Shown: positions 7,929-14,420 of the stretch, piece after piece
Numbering within the stretch: position 1 is the stretch's first letter
Layout: every line of letters starts with the position of its first letter
Origin: Lachnospiraceae bacterium
GTDB taxonomy: Bacteria > Bacillota > Clostridia > Lachnospirales > Lachnospiraceae
Direction: 5' to 3'
NCBI GenBank assembly: GCA_014804485.1
Contig: JAAUZT010000009.1
Span: 1-37,587 of the forward strand
Length of the DNA stretch: 37,587 nucleotides
The notes under the pieces: model-generated
Database searches by the model: none
The model's input: the letters and a program-made list of their open reading frames with translations, nothing else
Told to the model about the DNA's origin: nothing
Position numbers and translations under genes: made by a program

Positions 7929-8561
7929 ATGAATATTGACCTTACAAAAACTCAACTGTATCTTGATTGGCTCAAGGACAAGTTATACCTAAATGCTATA
8001 GCTCCATCTGCAAAAAACCGTATTATTTATAGAGGACAAGTATATCGCTGCAAATTTGGTATAGGCATAGGTAGTGAGGAGTGCAAAGAAAGACCTTGTG
8101 TTATTCTCCAGTATAACTCTGCCAATAGAACGTCACCCAATACACTTGTTGCGCCTATTACACATACTACTTCTACTTTGCCCATCGTGGTGCCGATTGC
8201 AGATAAGGTTGATTCCTCTGGCAAAGTCATTCTTGATGGCAATGTATTATTAGGAAATATTACTTGTGTAAGTAAGGCCAGACTGGGAGACTATATTACT
8301 GACCTCACACCAAATGAGATGAAAGCAGTTGATAATGCAATCTCTATATCTCTGAATATAAATCATTACTACCAGACATTGCAAAATGACTTTAATGATA
8401 AATTGCGGTACATAGAAAAATTGAGAGAGTCTCGATCCAAACTCCAATCCGATTTGATTACTCAGCAGACTCAAATTGCTGAAATTCAATCTTTATTAGA
8501 TAAATACAACTTTTCAGATATATCAAGTCTGGCAGCATATTTAGAAAACATTCTAAAATAA
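7929..8561 (+). CDS. PemK/MazF-like toxin with coiled-coil tail
   Basis: A 210-residue protein. Residues 33-145 form a PemK/MazF-type domain: RIIYRGQVYRCKFG opens the fold, ERPCVILQYN and TLVAPITH follow, and LLGNITCVSKARLGDYI is the usual C-terminal part. MazF relatives are sequence-specific endoribonucleases. Residues 150-205 are a charged, Q/K/L-rich helix predicted to be a coiled coil, which is an extension beyond the ~110-residue standard toxin. AAGGAGA lies 5 bases before ATG 7929. No antitoxin gene of the MazE or RHH type is adjacent on either side. A candidate structured RNA lies immediately downstream. An orphan PemK-like regulator without toxicity is the alternative. Confidence 0.8.
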   Translation: MNIDLTKTQLYLDWLKDKLYLNAIAPSAKNRIIYRGQVYRCKFGIGIGSEECKERPCVILQYNSANRTSPNTLVAPITHTTSTLPIVVPIADKVDSSGKVILDGNVLLGNITCVSKARLGDYITDLTPNEMKAVDNAISISLNINHYYQTLQNDFNDKLRYIEKLRESRSKLQSDLITQQTQIAEIQSLLDKYNFSDISSLAAYLENILK

Positions 8562-8564
8562 GTG

Positions 8565-8593
8565 TAGACAAGCTACTTTTTTCATGCTAGTAT
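8565..8593 (+). promoter_or_regulatory. possible promoter of the hairpin RNA
   Basis: TAGACA (8565-8570), a 17-base spacer and TAGTAT (8588-8593), with TG one base upstream of the -10 (extended -10). It lies just after the toxin stop codon and would start a transcript at about 8600. The -10 matches consensus only 4 of 6, so this is tentative. Confidence 0.4.
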
Positions 8594-8599
8594 AAAGGT

Positions 8600-8803
8600 A
8601 CAAGAAAGGTACTCACGAGCGGGGTATCAGTATAGTTATTCAAGTAAGGGAACTACGAGTGAGTTCCCTTTACTATTGTCCATACATAATATTTTTTTCA
8701 AAACATATAATATTATTACAATTTTTCTTTGGACGGGTGCCGAAGAAACTATTGTAACCAAGTAAAGGAAGTCACGAGCGGGCTTCCTTTTACATTTTTT
8801 TTA
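8600..8803 (+). ncRNA. candidate small RNA with three ACGAG(C/T)G-loop hairpins
   Basis: Three hairpins share a loop but not a stem. Hairpin 1 pairs GGTAC (8608-8612) with GTATC (8624-8628). Hairpin 2 pairs AAGGGAACT (8646-8654) with AGTTCCCTT (8662-8670). Hairpin 3 pairs AAAGGAAG (8764-8771) with CTTCCTTT (8783-8790). Loops 1 and 3 are identical (CACGAGCGG, each closed by a T-G wobble); loop 2 is ACGAGTG. Each is preceded by CAAG(T/A)AA. Different sequences that keep pairing argue for selection on RNA structure. Hairpin 3 is followed by TTACATTTTTTTT, a plausible terminator. I do not recognise the RNA family. Confidence 0.5.
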
Positions 8804-9146
8804 GTTCCGATTCAATAAATTTTCTAAATAACTGACCAAAAGTTCTTTGTTGTATTTTTAATTGTTCCCTGAAGAACCAATCACTTGAGAGTAATATTAT
8901 CCGCCGGAACGCTTTCATTTCTTATGAAGACGTAAATTCACTTTCGGAATAGAATCCATTTTCATTTTGATTGTCTCACTTATAAACTCCGCATCGGATT
9001 TCGCATTTTCTAATCCGACAACTTCATCATCATTCGTAATGCCCCAAATCAAAGTGCCACCAAAGCTATTAGCAAATGCGCTGACACTTTTCAGCCAATC
9101 CTTTACCTTCTTTCTTGCAACACTACGCTTTTTATCATATTCGGTT
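8790..9146 (-). pseudogene. decayed AlbA_2-type ATP-binding protein, copy 2
   Basis: Minus-strand translation from 9146 gives EATEYDKK, then KVKDWLKSVSAFANSFGGTL and IWGITNDDEVVGL, ending at a stop after VNLRLHKK. This is the N-terminal AlbA_2 (Schlafen-like) domain of COG2865-type proteins. It then jumps directly to sequence matching the SVPADNIILKRLVLQG region in a shifted frame, so an internal part is deleted. The first residues are replaced by the 108-bp promoter module. The frame WFFREQLKIQQRTFGQLFRK continues open to 8790, possibly a piece of another gene. It is clearly related in DNA sequence to 11500-11725. Confidence 0.75.
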
Positions 9147-9253
9147 GCCTCTCCGGTGACAGCCGGAGAATACTTTATTCACTTTACAAGTCCGCACCTG
9201 CCGTTTCCGGAGACGGACTTTCAGAATAACTTGATGGTGGGTGGAGTGTCAAG
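9146..9253 (-). repeat. 108-bp promoter/leader module, copy B
   Basis: The second copy of the module at 7641-7748. The promoter has TTGACA (9252-9247), 18 bases and a decayed -10, TATTCT (9228-9223). The GNRA hairpin (9219-9189) and the second hairpin (9168-9151) are retained. In the first hairpin, a G-C and a C-G pair of copy A are replaced by G-T and T-G wobbles, so pairing is kept. It points into the AlbA_2 remnant and supplies the stop codon (9251-9249) of the neighbouring acetyltransferase. Confidence 0.75.
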
Positions 9254-9743
9254 AGTGGGACGAAAATGGACTGCCACATAGTTCATATTGCATCTGAACA
9301 TAAGAATCGCCCCGACAAATTACCCTTGTATTTCCGGTGTTTTTAAAACCATTATTTTCATAAAAACGTCTGGCTTTTTTGTTGTCTTCCAATACCCACA
9401 ACTGCACTTTCTCTCCGCCTAATAACTTGCTTAAATATATTACAGCCTGCTTACCGAAACCTTTACCTCGATGTTCTTCGAGTATATAAAAACTTACTAT
9501 TTCATAGCCATCCGATTCCTTCATTACCTTGACAACTCCGACAGCCAACTCAGCTTCGTATAATAAATAATAGAAAACATCTTTATTGTTACAAGACTCT
9601 AAAAACTCCTGTGTCCTTTTAGCCGGTGTGTCTGAGTATAAATATTCCGGAGGAAACACCTTTTCATAAGCTTGTTTCCATGCGGTTGAATGGACTAATC
9701 CCACTACCTTCGCATCATTTATCCCTGCTCTTACAATTTCCAT
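9249..9743 (-). CDS. GNAT-family N-acetyltransferase
   Basis: A 164-residue acetyltransferase. The acetyl-CoA-binding motif A is EEHRGKGFGKQAV (about residues 93-105), preceded by the beta strand YEIVSFYIL and followed by VQLWVLEDNKKARRFYENNG, the usual motif B. The substrate is unknown. The natural C-terminus seems altered: the frame runs to a TGA within copy B of the 108-bp module, adding GSPFSSHS. The ribosome site before ATG 9743 is weak (AAAGG about 17 bases away). It lies 23 bases downstream of the DUF1016-like fragment in the same direction. Confidence 0.82.
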   Translation of the reverse strand: MEIVRAGINDAKVVGLVHSTAWKQAYEKVFPPEYLYSDTPAKRTQEFLESCNNKDVFYYLLYEAELAVGVVKVMKESDGYEIVSFYILEEHRGKGFGKQAVIYLSKLLGGEKVQLWVLEDNKKARRFYENNGFKNTGNTRVICRGDSYVQMQYELCGSPFSSHS

Positions 9744-9766
9744 AGTTTTGCTGCAGATAGCCTTTC

Positions 9767-10315
9767 TTATATTTCTGTCTGAACCAAACGACCAAAAATC
9801 ATTTCATCTTGAAAAATTGTATAAACATATGCAGAACTTTCAAGATATAACCCCGTCTCAATATCCGTGAGTTTATCAAAAGTCTGAGAATTATAGAAAA
9901 TCTGCATAGCTTTATCATATTCGATTCGTAAATCTTCAACTATGTATTCAATAATATCCTGAATATTATATTCTATCAGAAGTTCCTGTTTGGTCATCAT
10001 GAAATACCCTCTTGCCTTTACCGCGAACTGTGTATCACTAAGCGCATCTGTAAAATTATTCGGCAGATTTCCTTTTTTGTGATAAAGTCCTGACTTAATA
10101 TACTCTCTTAAAGTATACTTATCCCAAGCCCTGACCGCACATTCATGGATATAAAATAAACGCTCAGAAATCCCTTTTGTTTTTGACAATATTTCTATAT
10201 GATGTGTAAAACCCAGTGATATAAATTCACCCCAATCTATATCGCCAGCCATCGGCTGGCGCATAGAACTGTCGCATATTTTTAATATTGCTCTCCGAAA
10301 AACCTCTGGTTCCAC
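9767..10315 (-). CDS. DUF1016 (YhcG) N-terminal fragment joined to small antitoxin-like domain
   Basis: A 182-residue frame. Residues 1-100 (FISLGFTHHIEILSKTKGIS, ERLFYIHECAVRAWDKYTLR) match the helical N-terminal domain of YhcG/DUF1016 proteins, which normally carries a PD-(D/E)XK nuclease behind it. Here no nuclease follows. After ARGYF the frame continues as MTKQELLIEYNIQDIIEYIV and ends with ETGLYLESSAYVYTIFQDEM, resembling a small stand-alone protein found beside toxin-like genes. The Met at 10000 has GAGGG 6 bases upstream, so residues 106-182 may be a separate gene. The first codon is GTG. Most likely this is a deletion remnant rather than an active nuclease. Confidence 0.55.
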   Translation of the reverse strand: MEPEVFRRAILKICDSSMRQPMAGDIDWGEFISLGFTHHIEILSKTKGISERLFYIHECAVRAWDKYTLREYIKSGLYHKKGNLPNNFTDALSDTQFAVKARGYFMMTKQELLIEYNIQDIIEYIVEDLRIEYDKAMQIFYNSQTFDKLTDIETGLYLESSAYVYTIFQDEMIFGRLVQTEI

Positions 10316-10633
10316 ACCAATTATACCTTTAATCTACAAGAAATAGTTTTAATTGCATCTGTCTCCCCAAACACCATAAATCGCTTGCATTTCTCCTAGA
10401 AAAATTCTTATTACACAAAAATATATTATACACATTATATCCTTGAATTGAGCTTCTATAGTAATTCATGAATTCTATTTTTCTTCTTTTTATTAAATTT
10501 TACTATTTCACACTACAAAACACATCAGAACTCTCGAACATAAGCTCCAACTTATCCTCTTCTTCTCCGAATGATAATGCCCACAGCAACCCTTCTCCGA
10601 ATGACCTTTTACCTCTTTCATAAACAGAATTTT
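10316..10633. other. AT-rich intergenic stretch without clear gene
   Basis: No supported gene. The minus strand from about 10621 to 10503 has an open frame reading RSFGEGLLWALSFGEEEDKL followed by ELMFESSDVFCSVK, which looks like a protein C-terminus without its start. It may be debris of another deleted gene. No RNA gene or repeat was seen. Confidence 0.3.
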
Positions 10634-11760
10634 TTAAAGCAATCTATATCGTCTTATCCTATTAGCTCCATACGATTCAACTTTCTCTTGCTCCTGTAAC
10701 TCTTGAAGTAATTGCCTTGCTCTACGTTCTTTTACATCTAAAAGCATACAAATATCTCTACAAGAGCATTCCGATTGTTCCGATAAGTATTGGAGTATCT
10801 TCTCTAACTGTTGCTCCGTCTTTATCGGCACTTTTTTATCGGCATTTTTTTGTCGGCATTTTTTACCGATAAGTCATTGCCGATATTTTTAGCATTATAA
10901 TTTAAATTTTTAAATATTAGCCAAAATTCGCTATTGCTCGATTTAAACTCCGGCTTCATTTCTTCTGTATAATTATCCTGAAATTCATAGGAATCCAATA
11001 TTTTCTTAAAGCCGCTGCCCCGGCGACCCATATATTTCAAGCGATTAAATATATCGGCAATAATCGGATTCCGTCTCCTAGACGATACATTTCTCAAATC
11101 CAAATCCTGTACTCTGCGACCATCCGGCATACCGCTAGGAGAGTAAATTTCTATCCTGTCATCAAACTGCCAGCAATGCCCCGGCATTTGTAAGATTCCC
11201 CTCCTCATCTACAATTCCCCAAGATTCATAATCACTATCTTCAAAGTCTTTTCCCGTATTGTGCTTACGCACAGAGTGCAGTTTTGTAAATGCCATATTT
11301 GCAAATTTATAATTAGAAACCAAACTATCATAAGAACGATTTGTTCCCTGAAGAACCAATCTCTTGAGAATAATATTATCCGCCGGAACGCTTTTCCCAA
11401 TCGAATATAAGCAGTCATATTTCCCTCTCCCACATAGTAATATGGTGTTTCCTTACCTGCATACACATCAAGAAGAATCTATTTCTTATCGTCTTCCATA
11501 TGAAAACGTAAATTCACTTTCGGGATAGAATCAATTTTCGTTTTGATTGCCTCACTTATAAACTCCGCATCGGATTCCGCATCATCCAACCCGACAACTT
11601 CATTATCATTAGTAATGCCCCAAATCAAAGTGCCACCAAAGCTATTAGCAAATGCGCTAAAACTTTTCAGCCAATCCTTTACCTTTTTTCTTTCAACACT
11701 ACGTCTTTATCATATTCAGTTGCTTCTCCAATTAATTTCTTTGGATCTTTATTGTAACAG
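10634..11760 (-). pseudogene. decayed AlbA_2/HATPase-type ATP-binding protein, copy 1
   Basis: The order of family blocks is preserved but the frame is not. KKLIGEATEYDKD and WLKSFSAFANSFGGTLIWGI (AlbA_2 domain) run to an in-frame TAG after EDDKK. Then LLDVYAGKETPYYY and, after a frameshift near 11390, LKRLVLQGTNRSYDSL through NLTNAGALLA. The frame then jumps to DDRIEIYSPSGMPDGR and RRNPIIADIFNRL, so about 150 residues with the core of the HATPase_c_4 region are missing. A last frameshift at a repeated GCCGATAAA(A) stretch (10825-10860) separates the C-terminal winged helix (10831-10634). Intact relatives are ~450-500 residues and often lie in defence islands. Confidence 0.8.
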
Positions 11761-11799
11761 TCCTTCTTTTGGGGTATTTCGGGGTAGTAATTGTCTTTC

Positions 11800-11854
11800 T
11801 TTTGGGTAGTTTTGGGGGAAGTTTTCCCGATTAGTACCCCAAAACTACCCAAAA
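11800..11854. repeat. 18-bp perfect inverted repeat
   Basis: TTTTGGGTAGTTTTGGGG (11800-11817) and its exact complement (11837-11854) enclose a 19-base loop. The left arm is preceded by related TTGGGG and TTTCGGGG runs. It sits between the AlbA_2 remnant and the end of the defence operon. It could be a terminator stem, the footprint of a small mobile element, or an end of the island. Confidence 0.6.
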
Positions 11855-12017
11855 AAGTTATTTTACTAATATATTATATATTGGTCTCTCGCTTTCTATA
11901 TGAATTTCTGGGATTACAATTTCTTGACTCGATTAATCCCAATATCACACTGGCTGAATATTACATTAATGTAAATTTTTAGCCACTATGTACTTCATCT
12001 CCTTGCCATCATATTCT

Positions 12018-12683
12018 TTATACCTCAACAAATACTCTTTTAAATATCAGCTGGGTAAAAATATCCTCCACCTGTTTGGCCATCACTTTAGATTCAATCA
12101 ACGTGCCAAGTTCTATATTGCCCTGCTGCCCGTGATACGAAAGATTGGCAGAAGTTATTAAAGTCTTCTCTCCATCCACAGATAGTACCTTTGCATGAAG
12201 TGCCGCCATTGTATCTTCGGATCTCGGATAGTTGTAGATTTTCAGGAATCTGCCCTTATAACGGCACAACTTATCAAAATTGTCTTGGCTGTCTATATTG
12301 TTAACGTAGAACTTTACAAATACACCCTTCTGGCTCTTGCAAATGATAAGATCAACCATGTCGCTGAAATAGTCGGAAAGCGAGTATCCTGTTATCATTA
12401 TGCTTTTCTCCGCGCCTTCCAGCATTGACGATACTGTATTTTTCGTCGTCCTTGCCTTTAAAGAAAAGGATGCCGGAGCGGTCATAACAATAGAGGCATT
12501 CTCCTTGCCCAGAGTATCTAAGGCTCCCGACACAAGCGCATAAATATCCTTGGCTTCTTTATCGCTGATAGAAGAAAACCTCCTTTTTATTGCCCGGATT
12601 GAATCAGCAGGGTCATTTCCTTCATCTATGGAGTTTTTCAATTCATCCAACAAGATGTCTAAACTTACATTTCCAGTTGACAT
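12018..12683 (-). CDS. drmC: DrmC, phospholipase D-like protein of DISARM
   Basis: A 221-residue PLD-superfamily protein, the last gene of the DISARM-type operon. It has one HxK motif, HAKVLSVD with H163, K165 and D170, followed by SANLS (178-182), as in single-HKD DrmC proteins. The N-terminal ~80 residues are helical. In studied DISARM systems DrmC is the least essential component and its precise biochemical role is unclear; PLD-fold relatives include nucleases. The start at 12683 overlaps the drmB stop by 19 bases, indicating translational coupling. Its position directly after drmB supports the call. Confidence 0.88.
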   Translation of the reverse strand: MSTGNVSLDILLDELKNSIDEGNDPADSIRAIKRRFSSISDKEAKDIYALVSGALDTLGKENASIVMTAPASFSLKARTTKNTVSSMLEGAEKSIMITGYSLSDYFSDMVDLIICKSQKGVFVKFYVNNIDSQDNFDKLCRYKGRFLKIYNYPRSEDTMAALHAKVLSVDGEKTLITSANLSYHGQQGNIELGTLIESKVMAKQVEDIFTQLIFKRVFVEV

Positions 12684-14416
12684 AGTTCTAATACCAGCTC
12701 CTTAAAATATGCTTCGTTCTCTCTGTCTGCAATGGGCACAACTAAACCTCTATCAAGCATACGATTTCCATTCTCACAGGCGGTTTCTGAAATCATGCTG
12801 CAGGAATGGCACGCTGCGCCATTGGAATTATTACCTGCAGGCATATTGTTCATACATTCCGGATCATTTGTACAAAGTAATGCCTCTTGGAACGCATCTC
12901 CCATTATTGAAACAAGCTTGTTTATATAACCCAATTCCACCAATCCCCCAAGAGAGCCTTCCTTGTCAGCACTTCCCGTGTATAGAAGAATTCCAGCCAT
13001 TTTATCCCCAAAGTAGATTCTCTCTCTGATAGCGGAAGAAGAATATCCTGAAGACATTGACATCTGCTTAATTAAAAAATGCGAGAAAGTATGCATCAAT
13101 ACATAAATTGCATTCCGAAGCGAAGTAATCTTCCAGCCCTTAGCCTCACAAAACTCCCTATAGCATTCCTCGTATTTCTTCGATAACTTTTTAGCCGAGC
13201 TGTTTACCCACTTGTCCAGCGTATCACTATTAAATTCAATAAAGATTCCCTCTCCGTGGACTTCTGCTGCTGGAAGCCATCTCTCATCACGGTTCTTATT
13301 CAAAAACACAATATTCGTCTGATCATCTGTATCAGCATCTGGATCTGGTGCTTCTACTCGCGTGAAGCCCATTAACACCCTGACCTCACGTAATCTTGTA
13401 ATCCTGATTACCCTACTGAAGTACGGTTTCAAGTAATCAGGTAAATCCTCCTCCTCTGCCTTAAAGTGCTTTTTATTGGAAGCATAAGTAGGATCATTAT
13501 GGTGAGTAATGGCTTCATACTCCATTTGTTTGATTTCTTTAAACTCTTTAATATTTTCCATCCTACGTTTTAAAGCTTCATCAAACTCTTCCTTCGTGTA
13601 TGCTGTAAAATATTTCTCATATACCTTCGAAATTGCATCATTTCCAAACATCTCTCTTGTTTCCTCGATGAGTTTGAAATGGTCGTCAAGAAGGTTGTAT
13701 AGCGGATTAATCCAAGGAGGAATCGAAATTGCGCTCCTAGCTACTGCAAAATACACATTCGAAGCCCCACGCTGAGATGGAATTATTGGTTTTGTACATC
13801 TCTTGTTTTTAGTGTTCGGTCTGAAAGCATGATGTCCTGTACAAGAAAGACCTTCGAAGTTTTCTTTCTGTGTGGCTCCACTCATACTGCGTTTTGCACC
13901 ACAGGTACATTCAACGAACATATCTGCCAAGGTTGAGGTGTTGCCTGTTGAATACATTCTCATTTTTCCATTGCAGCTTGTATTACCTTCATGCACCCAC
14001 CATTTCCATGGGAAATCATCCATATGACCGTTCTCACAAATAGTAATAAAACGTGCAGGATACGCTGACCTTTGGCAATCGGGACATGTTACTCCGTACT
14101 TCAAGTATTTATCCAAATCAAAATTCTCTCGTGCATCAAAAAGCCTTCCACACTTGAGATTAGAGCACACGTGAGTATAGGGAAAGGTAACCACCGGAAC
14201 ATCTCCTCGATATGAAGTCCGAGGCATATAAAAACAGTCGACTCCCAGGTAGGATGCAAGTCTGCCATCAATAATCCTCTTTCCCTTTTCAGACCAGTAG
14301 TTTGTATCCAGAACCGTCACAGAGTCCTTTACAGCGTCAACGATAGAGCCTGGTCCGAAAGTTGTAATTATCTGGTTAGGTCTTAATTCTCCTAACTTAT
14401 TATTATCAAATGCCAT
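12665..14416 (-). CDS. drmB: DrmB, DUF1998 protein of DISARM
   Basis: A 583-residue DUF1998 protein that, with DrmA, forms the conserved DISARM core; known structures show a DrmA-DrmB complex binding DNA. N-terminal Cys pairs (C84/C89, C111/C114, C170/C172) and a C-terminal Cys-rich block (CTNDPEC, ACHSCSMISETAC) suggest zinc binding. The opening LGELRPNQIITTFGPGSIVD is typical of DrmB. The start at 14416 is chosen because GGAGGGC precedes it across the drmA stop; the 13-residue longer version has no site and overlaps drmA. It lies 4 bases after drmA and overlaps drmC. Confidence 0.9.
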   Translation of the reverse strand: MAFDNNKLGELRPNQIITTFGPGSIVDAVKDSVTVLDTNYWSEKGKRIIDGRLASYLGVDCFYMPRTSYRGDVPVVTFPYTHVCSNLKCGRLFDARENFDLDKYLKYGVTCPDCQRSAYPARFITICENGHMDDFPWKWWVHEGNTSCNGKMRMYSTGNTSTLADMFVECTCGAKRSMSGATQKENFEGLSCTGHHAFRPNTKNKRCTKPIIPSQRGASNVYFAVARSAISIPPWINPLYNLLDDHFKLIEETREMFGNDAISKVYEKYFTAYTKEEFDEALKRRMENIKEFKEIKQMEYEAITHHNDPTYASNKKHFKAEEEDLPDYLKPYFSRVIRITRLREVRVLMGFTRVEAPDPDADTDDQTNIVFLNKNRDERWLPAAEVHGEGIFIEFNSDTLDKWVNSSAKKLSKKYEECYREFCEAKGWKITSLRNAIYVLMHTFSHFLIKQMSMSSGYSSSAIRERIYFGDKMAGILLYTGSADKEGSLGGLVELGYINKLVSIMGDAFQEALLCTNDPECMNNMPAGNNSNGAACHSCSMISETACENGNRMLDRGLVVPIADRENEAYFKELVLELCQLEM

Positions 14417-14420
14417 GTCA

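Noticed and set aside
8600..8803. Possible CRISPR array (recurring CACGAGCGG)
   Set aside because: Only three units, stems differ, spacing is irregular (about 38 and 118 bases) and no cas genes are present; paired stems point to RNA hairpins.
7929..8803. Classical type III toxin-antitoxin (ToxIN/CptIN/TenpIN)
   Set aside because: The protein is PemK/MazF-like rather than ToxN-like, and the repeats are downstream and irregular, whereas ToxI-type repeats are upstream and tandem. Only a looser RNA-antitoxin hypothesis is kept.
8967..9281. 104-residue plus-strand open frame (and its relative at 11543)
   Set aside because: Both are antisense to the AlbA_2 remnants; the similarity between them only reflects the duplicated DNA.
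10503..10621. Small minus-strand frame ending in ELMFESSDVFCSVK
   Set aside because: No start codon with a ribosome site and no recognised family; noted only as possible debris.
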